A DNA stretch of 64,000 nucleotides, from positions 1 through 64,000 of the forward strand of contig NZ_JAECVR010000015.1 in assembly GCF_016055185.1 (NCBI RefSeq), in the 5' to 3' direction. This stretch comes from Paenactinomyces guangxiensis. GTDB taxonomy: Bacteria > Bacillota > Bacilli > Thermoactinomycetales > Thermoactinomycetaceae. Of this stretch, positions 24,465 through 33,345 are shown in pieces; the stretch's first letter is position 1, and every line of letters starts with the position of its first letter. The notes under the pieces are model-generated. The model had not been told where the DNA came from, searched no databases, and saw only the letters and a program-made list of their open reading frames with translations. Made by a program: the position numbers and the translations under genes.

Positions 24465-26795
24465 ATGGAGAATGGTATGGTAAAGAAAATAAGGAGAGAA
24501 CGGATCGCCGGATTCACAACCATCTGTATCCTGGCCCTTTCTCTGTTACTTGTTCCTCTTTGGAACAGCAAACCGGCTCCTTCCCTGATGATAGAATCAC
24601 CAGAGGGACGGGAGTGGGTGATCAGGTGGAGACAAAAAGTGAATCCCGCTTTTCTGCAAACAGTTGTAGTGATTCACCGTTCCGCGGAGAGGGATGACGG
24701 TGAGACAATGCTGGTACAGGTCAAAAAAGGACTGGACCCGGAATTATGGACGAAGCGCTGGGCCAAAGACCCGGGAGTTGAATATTTACATCCCAACCAT
24801 AAATATAAGCTGGAGGGCAATGAGCATACAACAGGTACGGAAAGTTTTGATGATTTTTATTATCTGGAAAAAATCAGGGCAAACCAAGCCTGGAAAGTGC
24901 TTCGCTCCAAACAAAAACAATATACGAAACTGCACCGTCCGGTTGTTGTTGCTGTCATCGATACGGGGGTCGATTTCAGAAATCCGAAATTGGCCCCTCT
25001 CCTCATGCCGGGAGTCAACCTGAAAAACAGGTCTCTTCCACCCCAGGATGAGATGGGGCATGGCAGCAAAGTGGCCGGAGTGGTTGCGGCTGTATGGGGA
25101 GCATTCTCCAAGGAAGGCCCTGTCGGCAACGGAAAAATTTTGCCGATCAAAGTGATGGAAGACGGAACGGACGGAGATATTTACTTTACGGCTGAAGGAA
25201 TCAGGGAAGCTGTTCGCCGCCGGGCAGATATTATTGTACTCGCACAGGGGAGCTGGACCTATTCACAGATGATGGCAGATGCTGTCAAAGAGGCGGAACG
25301 GGCCGGGATCCTTGTGGTTAGCGCCGCTGGTAACGCCAGCTATGATATAAATGGAAAAGTGGTTTATAACCATCCCCTTTACTACCCGGCCGCATTGCCA
25401 AACGTGTTGGGAGTCGGTTCGGTCAGTTTGAACGGAACACATGAGCTTTCGTCCAATACAGGAGAAGGGATCGATGTGGCGGCACCTGGCGAATGGATCA
25501 AAACGACCGGGAATGACGGAGATTTTCATTTTGATTCGGGAACGTCATTTGCCGCCCCGCAGGCAGCAGCGGTGGCAGCCATGATCCTGCAGCTACATCG
25601 GGAGTATTCGGCGGCTGACCTGCGCCATCTCATCAGCCAGACAGCTCTGAAAGGGCCGGGTGAACCCAGGTGGGATGAACGGATGGGATTTGGACAGCTT
25701 GATGCTTATCGTGCTCTAACCACACCTTTATCCCCGGACCTGTCAGAACCCAATAACCGCCCCGAGCTGTCCATGCCCGTCTCTACCGCCCAGGAACTGA
25801 AGGCGTCTCTGACGGAGAAAGACGAAGATTGGTATCATATGGATGTCAAGCGTGCTGGAATCCTTTTGCTTCAATTCCATAAAAAGAAAGGAGAATGGGG
25901 GGATTCCTGCTTAAAAGTAACCATTGCCGAAAACGGTCATTCATCGCTTTACCGGTTGGACCAGTGGCAGAACATCAGATTAACGGTTCCTGCCGGACGA
26001 GTGCATCTGCAGATCATTGGCCCCAAAAAACCGGCAAAAGAAATCGTCTATCGCTGGCAGGCAACCTGGATTCCCCCTGCTGATGAGTATGAAAACAATG
26101 ATTATCAATGGAATGCTGCCGATATAGACCTGTTTGAAGGCTTAACCGCTTATCAGGGTACCATTCACAAAAAAAGGGATATGGACTGGTACCGTCTGGT
26201 TATCCCCAAACAGGGGCAGCTGGAAATCGGTGTGCAAACCTTTACTCCCAGGATGGACCCCGTCCTGTATATTCAAACAAAGCAAGACTGGAAGGGGATG
26301 CGTGTTGATGCAGGAGGGGAAGGGGAGCGCGAACAGATGCAGATGAAAGTGGAAGAGGGAAGTTTGTATCTCCGTATTTCCGATTACGGAGGAAATGTGA
26401 TTGACGACTTCTATCAGCTCACTTTCCATTATCAAGCGGATATTCAGGACCCTACAGAGCCTAACCAGACTTCAAATGAAGCAGCCACTATTTTGATGGG
26501 CCAGGAGATGCAGGGACAGTTGACAGAGGTGACTGATATTGATTGGTACAGCTTTTATATGGAGCAGGAGCAACAGACGGAATATGTTTTACTGGCTCTA
26601 GATCAGCTGAAAGGAGTGAATTTCACACTTTATGACGCGGAGCGGCGGGTGATTCAAACGTGGTCCGGTGATCAGGAAAGAAATGAGGCAGTCAGTTTGT
26701 CGGCATCTGTACCTCCGGGACGTTACCTGCTCCGTGTACGGGCTGAGAACAAAACGGGACTTGGCGCGTATCGGATCCGAATCCAGACTAAATAG
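24465..26795 (+). CDS. Membrane-anchored subtilisin-like (S8) serine protease with PPC-like repeats
   Basis: The 776-aa exported protease has an uncleaved-looking signal anchor (about 15-35), a short propeptide-like stretch, and the S8 catalytic triad: Asp166 in VAVIDTGVD, His199 in EMGHGSKVAG, Ser361 in GTSFAAPQAA, with oxyanion Asn290 in SAAGN. After about 430 come three repeats of the bacterial pre-peptidase C-terminal (PPC) type, each with an E-P/E-N-N start and a D-W-Y core (DEDWYHMDV, DMDWYRLVI, DIDWYSFYM). The start could be 24465 or the ATG at 24477, which has GGAG 6 bases upstream. It is divergent from the LCP genes. Substrate unknown. Confidence 0.85.
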   Translation: MENGMVKKIRRERIAGFTTICILALSLLLVPLWNSKPAPSLMIESPEGREWVIRWRQKVNPAFLQTVVVIHRSAERDDGETMLVQVKKGLDPELWTKRWAKDPGVEYLHPNHKYKLEGNEHTTGTESFDDFYYLEKIRANQAWKVLRSKQKQYTKLHRPVVVAVIDTGVDFRNPKLAPLLMPGVNLKNRSLPPQDEMGHGSKVAGVVAAVWGAFSKEGPVGNGKILPIKVMEDGTDGDIYFTAEGIREAVRRRADIIVLAQGSWTYSQMMADAVKEAERAGILVVSAAGNASYDINGKVVYNHPLYYPAALPNVLGVGSVSLNGTHELSSNTGEGIDVAAPGEWIKTTGNDGDFHFDSGTSFAAPQAAAVAAMILQLHREYSAADLRHLISQTALKGPGEPRWDERMGFGQLDAYRALTTPLSPDLSEPNNRPELSMPVSTAQELKASLTEKDEDWYHMDVKRAGILLLQFHKKKGEWGDSCLKVTIAENGHSSLYRLDQWQNIRLTVPAGRVHLQIIGPKKPAKEIVYRWQATWIPPADEYENNDYQWNAADIDLFEGLTAYQGTIHKKRDMDWYRLVIPKQGQLEIGVQTFTPRMDPVLYIQTKQDWKGMRVDAGGEGEREQMQMKVEEGSLYLRISDYGGNVIDDFYQLTFHYQADIQDPTEPNQTSNEAATILMGQEMQGQLTEVTDIDWYSFYMEQEQQTEYVLLALDQLKGVNFTLYDAERRVIQTWSGDQERNEAVSLSASVPPGRYLLRVRAENKTGLGAYRIRIQTK

Positions 26796-27164
26796 ATGAC
26801 AGATGATTTGGCCATCACAGCCCCGTGAATGGCCGTCTTTGTTTTACCTCGAAAGAGAGAAACAGATGATAAAATATGTTTTATTCACATTCCCCATCTC
26901 ATCCTATGATCATAGTATAGATTCAGGTGAAAAAATGATAAATTTAACTTTAAATTAAATGATGTTGTATTTCCAATTCCTTTAGGTTATTCTATTGATG
27001 ATGTAGAGCCCGTTACTCTCTGCCCTCTGTTAATATAAGAAGAGTTGGGCGACCGGCATATTGAGAGGTTCGAGGGTTTGTAAAGGGTGAAATAAAGGAG
27101 CGCCTTTCCTCGGAGGAAAGGTGTTTTTTCATTGGCCATATTGATTCTGAAGGGGAGAAGATTG
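26796..27164 (+). promoter_or_regulatory. metK leader region, terminator-bearing, no S-box seen
   Basis: The 369-base gap carries no gene. Near 27007-27050 GCCC...CTCT can pair with AGAG..GGGC, and a strong terminator lies at 27100-27130, only about 35 bases before the metK start, as in attenuated leaders. I searched for the S-box blocks (GGCAACC, AAGGTGC, GATGAGA) and a T-box core and found neither. A possible promoter is TTGTAT-17-TATTCT near 26968-26996. Confidence 0.45.
27100..27130 (+). terminator. Terminator immediately upstream of metK
   Basis: GCGCCTTTCCT pairs with AGGAAAGGTGT, followed by TTTTTTC. Its position between promoter region and ribosome site suggests attenuation, but it could instead be the end of a small RNA. 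Confidence 0.75.
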
Positions 27165-28367
27165 ATGTCTACAGAAAAAAAACGCAGCCTGTTTTCTTCT
27201 GAGTCGGTAACCGTTGGACATCCGGATAAAATTTGCGACCAAATATCCGATTCGATTCTGGATGCGATTTTGGAAAAAGATCCGAATGCTCGCGTTGCCT
27301 GTGAAACCACTGTAACCACCGGTCTCGTGCTTGTATCCGGTGAAATTTCCACCAACTGTTATGTGGATATCCCCAAAATTGTCCGTGCAACGATTAATGA
27401 CATTGGGTACAATCGCGCCAAATTTGGCTTTGATGCCCAGACTTGTGCAGTTCTGACCTCCATCGATGAGCAATCTTCAGATATTGCCCAGGGCGTCAAT
27501 GAAGCACTGGAAAAAAGGGAAGGCTTGATGACCGAGGAAGAGATTGAAGCGATCGGAGCGGGTGACCAGGGGCTGATGTTCGGCTTTGCCTGCAATGAGA
27601 CTCCGGAATTAATGCCATTGCCGATTTCCCTGGCGCATAAACTGGCTCGGCGTTTGCATGAAGTGCGTGTTGACGGTACGTTGGAATATCTGCGGCCGGA
27701 CGGGAAAATCCAGGTAACCGTGGAATATGAAGATGATGTGCCGGTTCGGATTGATACAATTGTCTGCTCTACCCAGCATGCTGAGGATGTCACGCTGGAG
27801 CAAATCAAACAAGATATTCAGGAGCATGTGATTCAGCCGATTGTTCCACACGAGATGATGGATCAAAATACCAAATACTTCATTAACCCCACTGGCCGGT
27901 TTGTGATTGGCGGCCCGCTCGGGGATGCAGGTTTAACCGGCCGAAAAATCATAGTGGATACGTATGGGGGTTATGCCCGTCACGGAGGAGGGGCTTTTTC
28001 CGGTAAAGACCCAACCAAAGTGGACCGTTCTGCGGCTTATGCAGCCCGTTATGTAGCGAAAAATATCGTTGCCGCCGGTTTAGCCGATAAATGTGAAGTT
28101 CAGCTTGCCTATGCGATTGGTGTTGCCCGCCCGGTCTCCATCCGTGTTGATACATTCGGGACCGGAAAAGTAAGCGAAGACCTGTTGGTTAAATTGGTGG
28201 AAAAGCATTTCGACCTCCGTCCGGCCGGGATTATTCGCGAATTGGATTTGCGCCGTCCGATCTATCGCCAAACGGCTGCTTACGGCCACTTTGGACGTAC
28301 CGATATTGATCTCCCATGGGAAGCGACCAACAAAGCTGAAGTACTAAAACAAGAAGCAGGACTTTAA
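27165..28367 (+). CDS. metK: S-adenosylmethionine synthetase
   Basis: MetK makes SAM from methionine and ATP. From the ATG at 27165 (AAGGGGAG upstream) the product is 400 aa, the usual size; the frame extends further upstream but without a site. Signature segments: [20 protein letters not shown] near the start, [12 protein letters not shown] (methionine/ATP site), the P-loop-like [16 protein letters not shown], and [10 protein letters not shown] at the C-terminus. In Bacilli metK is often S-box controlled; here the leader has a terminator but no S-box I can recognise, although metNIQ 8 kb upstream has one. Confidence 0.97.
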   Translation: MSTEKKRSLFSSESVTVGHPDKICDQISDSILDAILEKDPNARVACETTVTTGLVLVSGEISTNCYVDIPKIVRATINDIGYNRAKFGFDAQTCAVLTSIDEQSSDIAQGVNEALEKREGLMTEEEIEAIGAGDQGLMFGFACNETPELMPLPISLAHKLARRLHEVRVDGTLEYLRPDGKIQVTVEYEDDVPVRIDTIVCSTQHAEDVTLEQIKQDIQEHVIQPIVPHEMMDQNTKYFINPTGRFVIGGPLGDAGLTGRKIIVDTYGGYARHGGGAFSGKDPTKVDRSAAYAARYVAKNIVAAGLADKCEVQLAYAIGVARPVSIRVDTFGTGKVSEDLLVKLVEKHFDLRPAGIIRELDLRRPIYRQTAAYGHFGRTDIDLPWEATNKAEVLKQEAGL

Positions 28368-28493
28368 GTGATTTTAATGTTAGCGAGTGAATTCCCCCGT
28401 TTCATTGGGGTAGATGAAAGCAAGCGTGAGTTGGTTCGATAAAGTGGAAAGCTTGCCCTTTTAATGGCGATGCCGTTCACAGTGACAACGTAC

Positions 28494-28520
28494 AGCCGTC
28501 CGAAGCGGGCGGCTTTTTGT
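28494..28520 (+). terminator. metK terminator
   Basis: AGCCGTCC-gaag-CGGGCGGCT followed by TTTTTGT; standard Rho-independent form. Confidence 0.8.
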
Positions 28521-28590
28521 ATTTCAAATTACAGCTTTACATGGTAAAATTTAAATATGAGCGAATTTTGCGAAGAAAGAGGTGAGTCCC

Positions 28591-29337
28591 TTGATTGAGA
28601 GGCAGCCACAGGCAGGACAAACGGATCGGCCCATCCGTCCCGGGGCGGTTCAAGTGGCGCCAATCCGGGTGTTAATCGCTGACCCGGACTCAACATTTCG
28701 TCACGGATTAAAGATGGCTTTAGCAAAAGAAGAAGATATGGTGCTGGTGGGTGAGTGTTCCGAGGGGAATGAGGTTCCGCCCCTGTGTGGGACAACCATG
28801 CCGCATGTTGTCATACTGGATCTATATTTACCCCGGATCGACGGGGTGGAAGTAACCTGCCGTCTTAGCCAGATGGCTCCTCGTACGAAGGTTCTCATCC
28901 TATCTGATCAAGATGATCCCTATGTCCTGGAGACGATTCGCTCAGGGGCTTCCGGCTATCTATTGAAAAGCATGGGAGCCTCTTCGATCATTGAGGCGAT
29001 GAGGGTGATCGCTCGTGGCGGCTTTTATATCCATCCGATTATGATGGGAAGGCTGGTGAATGAACTTCGTCGTTTGAGCAGGAAAGAAGGAGTTTTTCAG
29101 CATCTTTATACAACTCTCCCTCCAATTTCGTGGCAGGAAGTGTTAACATATAGAGAGATGGAAGTGTTGCGATTAATGTCACAAGGCAAGAATAACCGCG
29201 CGATCAGTGAACATTTATATATCAGTGAAAAAACAGTCAAAAACCATGTCAGCAACATTTTATACAAATTAAATGTTCAGGATCGAACCCAGGCGGTTTT
29301 GCTTGCCATTAAATACGGATGGGTTCAATTGATCTAG
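28591..29337 (+). CDS. degU: NarL/LuxR-type response regulator, DegU-like
   Basis: This two-domain transcription factor has a receiver domain (RVLIADPDSTFRHGLKMAL; phospho-acceptor Asp in VVILDLYLPRIDGVEV; Lys in GYLLKSMGA) and a C-terminal LuxR HTH (LTYREMEVLRLMSQGKNNRA, then EKTVKNHVSNILYKLNV). The start is TTG at 28591 with a near-perfect GAAAGAGGTGA 5 bases upstream; a GTG within that site is less likely. The assignment to DegU rests on domain type and on comFA/comFC just downstream, as in Bacilli. No DegS-type kinase gene lies beside it, so its phosphate source is unknown. A Pro/Gln-rich N-terminal extension of about 20 aa precedes the receiver. Confidence 0.8.
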   Translation: MIERQPQAGQTDRPIRPGAVQVAPIRVLIADPDSTFRHGLKMALAKEEDMVLVGECSEGNEVPPLCGTTMPHVVILDLYLPRIDGVEVTCRLSQMAPRTKVLILSDQDDPYVLETIRSGASGYLLKSMGASSIIEAMRVIARGGFYIHPIMMGRLVNELRRLSRKEGVFQHLYTTLPPISWQEVLTYREMEVLRLMSQGKNNRAISEHLYISEKTVKNHVSNILYKLNVQDRTQAVLLAIKYGWVQLI

Positions 29338-29406
29338 TCGATTCGCCTTAAAGTACACTACTTCCACCTTTCCTGCATATAATAAGGTAAAGGAGGGGCG
29401 ATACCG

Positions 29407-29832
29407 ATGGAACAGTGGATCCTGTGGAGTGCTGCTCTGTACGTAGTGATGTTTTTTCTTTTGAAAGGTTTATCTGCTTACTTTGGGAAGTATTATCATA
29501 ATAAGGCCTACCATTTGGTCATGATCACCTGCAACAGTCAACATTCCATCGAATGGATGATCTGGTCCTATCATTTTTGGAACGAAACAAAAGGCAATAA
29601 AGGAAACATTACTTGCATAGATACAGGTTCGACAGACGATACACTGGCAATTTTGCACCGGCTCTGGCACCGTTATCCCCGTCTTCAGATCGTTCGGCTG
29701 GCACCTTATGTCAATACGGAAGAAGCGATTCATGAGTGGCTGAAATCTCAAAAGCAGAACAAGGAAAAGTTAATTGTATTAGATTTAAGGGAGCCTGAGA
29801 AAGCTCAGGACTCGGAAAGGCATTTGGCATAA
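29407..29832 (+). CDS. Small membrane-anchored protein with a GT2-like segment
   Basis: The 141-aa protein has one N-terminal membrane helix (about 5-25), then a cytoplasmic domain holding HLVMITCNSQHSIEWMIWSY and CIDTGSTDDTLAILHRLWHR. The DTGSTDDT run resembles the nucleotide-sugar loop of family-2 glycosyltransferases, but the protein is about half the length of such a domain and lacks the later DxD and acceptor motifs, so catalytic activity is doubtful. It lies between degU and comFA, with AAAGGAGGGGCG upstream and its own terminator downstream. I do not recognise a named family. Confidence 0.7.
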   Translation: MEQWILWSAALYVVMFFLLKGLSAYFGKYYHNKAYHLVMITCNSQHSIEWMIWSYHFWNETKGNKGNITCIDTGSTDDTLAILHRLWHRYPRLQIVRLAPYVNTEEAIHEWLKSQKQNKEKLIVLDLREPEKAQDSERHLA

Positions 29833-29847
29833 TGAAACATCATGAAA

Positions 29848-29885
29848 GGTCAGACTCCAGGAACAAGGGTCTGGCCGCTTTTTTC
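29848..29885 (+). terminator. Terminator between the membrane protein and comFA
   Basis: GGTCAGAC pairs with GTCTGGCC, followed by GCTTTTTTC. Confidence 0.75.
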
Positions 29886-29977
29886 TGAAAAGGGATTGTT
29901 TCGTGAATCATGAAAAAATAACTGATAACCCGGAACGAAGGGCACAGCCTTTTGAAATATCGAAAGAAGGGTAAAAT

Positions 29978-31624
29978 GTGGAATTTTATGTTTACCGCAA
30001 TTCCGCTGATTCAAGTTTACATATGAGCCTTTCTTACTCCGTCGACCAAACTTTTTGGAGCCGGAGAGGGGACCGGACAGAATTGATCGCCGTCACGCGC
30101 TCAATGGGAAAAGCGTACGAAATAATCCAACAGGGGACAAACCTGCTGCCGGGAGCCAGAGCTCCTGAGAGGGAGTGGGACCATCAGGAATGGAAAGCTT
30201 TGGTGAAACAGGCAAAAGAGGTGGAGGTGATTTTGCAGGGTCGGTCACTGTTATGGCCGGAAGTAGAGGCACTTTTACACAAACGGAAGCTGAAGACAGG
30301 AAGAGCGGAACTTGCCCATACGATCCAGCTTCTTTATTTACAGGGAAAGGTTCGTTACAAACCGGGAGTGGAGTTATCCGGACCGGCGGCAAGATGGATT
30401 TGCCACCGCTGTTTGGCCGGGGGTTCTCTATTGAAGCTCTCAGCCTGTGCCAGATGCGGTGAACGTTGTGCAGGTTGTGAACAATGCCTGTTGTTGGGCA
30501 AGTCGCGGTCATGTATTCCGTTTTTGCTGTTCGGAAACGGAGATAAAAAGAAAGTGTGTGGTGATCATGCCTTTACGATCCCTTTTTCTCTCACATCCGC
30601 CCAGCAGGGTGCCGTACAAAAGATTGAGCGGTTTTTGACCTCCACTGAGCATCAGTTGCTTGTATGGGCAGTAACCGGGGCAGGAAAAACCGAGATCATG
30701 GTTCCGGGAGTAGGATATGTGTTAGAGCAGGGCGGGAAAGTGTTATGGACCACCCCGCGGAAAGATGTGGTACATGAACTGGCTCCGAGATTGAAAAAGC
30801 TTTTACCAAAAACGAAGGTATGTGCTTTGTACGGAGGAAGCCCGGACCTTTGGCTGGACGGAGCTGTCGTGGTTGCAACGGCACACCAGACATGGCGCTT
30901 TTATCAGTATTTCGATTTGGCGATTATTGATGAAGTGGATGCCTTCCCGCTTTACGGTAATAAAGCACTGGAACAGGGGATCGTGCGGGCGTTGCGGCAG
31001 TCGGCAAAACAGATCTTGCTCACCGCTACTCCGCCTCCTGAGTGGAAAAGCATGGTTCGCAGCGGGAGGTTAGGTGCGGTCACACTCCCTGTTCGTTATC
31101 ATGGATACCCTTTACCCGTGCCCGAACTCATACGGGAGTGGGGATTGTGGAAAAAGCTGAGGGATTGCCGCCCCATCTCTCCCCTTTCCGCTTTTCTAAA
31201 GAGGATGAAGCAAACAGAGGGGCAGGCGCTTCTGTTTGTACCCCGTGTTCAGGATGTGAAAACTGTATTATTGTGGCTAAAGGAAAGGGAACCGGAGACA
31301 GGTTGTCAGGCAGCCGGAGTGTTTGGGCAAGACCGGCAGAGGGAAAAAACAATGCAATTGTTTCGAGAGCGGAAACTTCAGGTGGTCGTGACCACGACTA
31401 TTTTGGAAAGAGGAGTTACCGTTCCCCGTTGCCACGTTCTGGTGATTGGAGCAGATCACCCTGTTTTTGATCGCCCTTCCCTTATCCAGATAGCAGGTAG
31501 AGTGGGGAGGTCCGGAGAATACCAACAAGGAGAAGTCCGGTTCCTGGCGAATGAAAAAACAGAGGCACAAAATCAGGCCAAAAAAGAAATCGAATGGCTT
31601 AACCAGCTGGCCAAAAGGTTGTGA
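29978..31624 (+). CDS. comFA: Competence helicase ComFA
   Basis: ComFA is a cytosolic DEAD-type ATPase needed to pull transforming DNA across the membrane. The 548-aa protein has a cysteine cluster typical of ComFA (CHRCLAGG...CARCGERCAGCEQC, about 141-170), Walker A VTGAGKTE (about 235), a DEVD box in IIDEVDAFPLYG, motif III TATPPPE, and C-terminal motifs TTTILERGVTVP and QIAGRVGR. The start is GTG at 29978 with AGAAGGG 6 bases upstream. comFC follows about 185 bases later; comFB is not present between them. Together with degU it indicates at least part of a DNA-uptake system. Confidence 0.92.
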   Translation: MEFYVYRNSADSSLHMSLSYSVDQTFWSRRGDRTELIAVTRSMGKAYEIIQQGTNLLPGARAPEREWDHQEWKALVKQAKEVEVILQGRSLLWPEVEALLHKRKLKTGRAELAHTIQLLYLQGKVRYKPGVELSGPAARWICHRCLAGGSLLKLSACARCGERCAGCEQCLLLGKSRSCIPFLLFGNGDKKKVCGDHAFTIPFSLTSAQQGAVQKIERFLTSTEHQLLVWAVTGAGKTEIMVPGVGYVLEQGGKVLWTTPRKDVVHELAPRLKKLLPKTKVCALYGGSPDLWLDGAVVVATAHQTWRFYQYFDLAIIDEVDAFPLYGNKALEQGIVRALRQSAKQILLTATPPPEWKSMVRSGRLGAVTLPVRYHGYPLPVPELIREWGLWKKLRDCRPISPLSAFLKRMKQTEGQALLFVPRVQDVKTVLLWLKEREPETGCQAAGVFGQDRQREKTMQLFRERKLQVVVTTTILERGVTVPRCHVLVIGADHPVFDRPSLIQIAGRVGRSGEYQQGEVRFLANEKTEAQNQAKKEIEWLNQLAKRL

Positions 31625-31809
31625 TCCGACAGAAGGAGGTGAGATCTGCCGCGGGAAATGTCCAAACAATAAGTGCTGCTAGACAAACAATACCGTTTTT
31701 GATATTCTATATGCGAACTTGTGTTCGGGAAAGATCTTCTACTGTTAAAATGAATGAAGAATCGTATAAATAAAGAAGGATTTCTAAAATAAGGAGCGTA
31801 TTACATTTA

Positions 31810-32532
31810 GTGGACTGGTGGTCAATTTTCTTCTCTCCGCCGAACACATGTTGGTTCTGTTCGACTCCTGTACGGTCTTCCCGGTTTGCAGCAGTCTGGA
31901 AACAAGTGTGCACCGTTTGCCAGGATCAGATCGAGCCAATCACTGAGCGGTTTTGCCACAGTTGTGGTCGTCTGATGGCGGATGAGAGGCCGGCCATTTG
32001 CTTAGACTGTACTAAAATCAGTGAGGGGGAGAGAGTCTGCAATAGGAGTGCTGTTACCTATTCTGATTGGGTCAAACAGATTATTCAAATCTATAAGTAT
32101 CGCGGCAAAGAAAGTCTCGCCACACCGTTGGGATTGTGGATGGCAGAAGTGGCCGCCCGCCATTTCCGCTTGCGAAGGTTTGCTTTTATCACCTTTGTTC
32201 CGCTATATCCGGACCGGCTTCATGAACGCGGTTTTAATCAGGCCGAACTCCTGGCCGGAGTGATGGGGAAGCGTTTAGGGCTGCCTGTTGTCCCTTTGTT
32301 GGAGAGGTGCAAGTCAACCTCATCCCAGAGCCAAAGAAGCCGGCAAGAGAGACTCCTGGCCCTGAAAAATGTTTTTCGACTGGGAAAAGAGGTAAATAGG
32401 AAGCAAATCGCGAATAAAACAATTCTAATCGTAGATGATGTTTATACTACCGGCACCACTTTAAGAGAGTGTGCAAAACCGTTACGGCAAGCAGGTGTGA
32501 ATGATGTTTGCTCTGTAACGTTTGCTAGATAG
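31810..32532 (+). CDS. comFC: ComF-family phosphoribosyltransferase-like protein
   Basis: The 240-aa protein starts with a zinc-binding cysteine cluster (CWFCSTPV...VCTVCQDQ, CHSCGRLM, CLDC) followed by a phosphoribosyltransferase fold with ILIVDDVYTTGTT (PRPP loop) near 205-217 and PDRLHERGFNQAELLA near 142-157. ComFC/GntX members act with ComFA in DNA uptake. The start is GTG at 31810; AAGGAG lies about 14 bases upstream, which is wide, but no better in-frame start is seen. Confidence 0.9.
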   Translation: MDWWSIFFSPPNTCWFCSTPVRSSRFAAVWKQVCTVCQDQIEPITERFCHSCGRLMADERPAICLDCTKISEGERVCNRSAVTYSDWVKQIIQIYKYRGKESLATPLGLWMAEVAARHFRLRRFAFITFVPLYPDRLHERGFNQAELLAGVMGKRLGLPVVPLLERCKSTSSQSQRSRQERLLALKNVFRLGKEVNRKQIANKTILIVDDVYTTGTTLRECAKPLRQAGVNDVCSVTFAR

Positions 32533-32626
32533 ATTTTAAAAAGATAGGTATAGAATTGGAAAAAGTGGTCAACACCAATGATAGTCATATTCTTTTACCT
32601 ATCAAAAGATAAGGAGAGATTATCTG

Positions 32627-32902
32627 ATGAACAAAACAGAATTAGTAGAGCGTGTAGCTGAAAGCACAGGAAAAACGAAAAAAGAGGCCAGCCTTGTAGT
32701 GGAAACCGTATTGCAAACCATTTCCGAAGCACTGCAAAATGGTGAAAAGGTAACCTTGATTGGCTTTGGAAACTTTGAAGTGCGTGAGCGTGCCGCCCGC
32801 ACAGGCCGTAACCCGCAAACGGGTGAGGAAATCCAAATTGAGGCCAGCAAAGTTCCCGCGTTTAAGCCTGGTAAACAGCTGAAAGAGCTTGTAAACCAAT
32901 AA
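32627..32902 (+). CDS. hbs: DNA-binding protein HU
   Basis: This 91-aa histone-like protein is the standard [22 protein letters not shown] at the start, the [18 protein letters not shown] hinge, and the DNA-gripping arm ending in [14 protein letters not shown]. It coats and bends DNA as a homodimer. ATG with AAGGAGAG upstream. It stands alone between comFC and a strong terminator. Confidence 0.96.
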   Translation: MNKTELVERVAESTGKTKKEASLVVETVLQTISEALQNGEKVTLIGFGNFEVRERAARTGRNPQTGEEIQIEASKVPAFKPGKQLKELVNQ

Positions 32903-32927
32903 ATAAAGCCATTATAAAAGTAACGGT

Positions 32928-32976
32928 AAACACCCTTCCCTGACTCATTGCTGTGAGTGGGGCAGGGTGTTTTTAT
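32928..32976 (+). terminator. hbs terminator
   Basis: ACACCCT...CTGACTCA loops back to TGAGTGG..CAGGGTGT, followed by TTTTTA. A 90-codon frame beginning inside it is not considered a gene. Confidence 0.8.
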
Positions 32977-33107
32977 GTCAGCGAGCATGGAAACCTTATC
33001 CCTGAAAAAGGGAAAAAAGAGATATTTGTCGAATGTGTTTATACGCACATATGTGCTGTACGTTGAAAACGGAATCGGATCAGGTTGTGGTGAGGGAGGA
33101 ACAGCCC

Positions 33108-33209
33108 ATGCGAGAAAAAACACAAGTTGTGTTGCAGGGACTGCGGGGGAGGGGGTTACGCTTGCGGAGAGGATGGCTTCGGATGAAACGAGAAACCCTG
33201 TTGCTTTAG
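33108..33209 (+). CDS. Possible 33-aa arginine-rich small protein
   Basis: In the 443-base gap between hbs and the binding-protein gene, an ATG at 33108 has a strong GAGGGAGGA ribosome site 5-8 bases upstream and encodes a short basic peptide (MREKTQVVLQGLRGRGLRLR...) ending at TAG 33207-33209. No family is recognised. The ribosome site is the only support, and the Arg-rich content could be chance in a GC-rich patch. Nothing else coding is evident in the gap. Confidence 0.25.
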   Translation: MREKTQVVLQGLRGRGLRLRRGWLRMKRETLLL

Positions 33210-33345
33210 GTGAGCATCTTTACGACTGAATAGCGAGTTGTTCATTTTCCATTTGCTTCAATTAGTTAAATGAAATATAATTAATCAGAAGTTTATTACT
33301 TTTCCATCCCCTGTTCTTTATTACATAATGAAGGAGGAGATGATC

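Noticed and set aside
26796-27164. S-box riboswitch ahead of metK
   Set aside because: I looked for the conserved GGCAACC, AAGGTGC and GATGAGAG blocks and found none; only a terminator is present.
29407-29832. Functional family-2 glycosyltransferase
   Set aside because: Only the DTGSTDDT-like loop is present; the protein is too short and lacks the DxD and acceptor motifs.
32957-33229. 90-codon open frame after hbs
   Set aside because: It begins inside the hbs terminator, lacks a ribosome site and has no family-like sequence.
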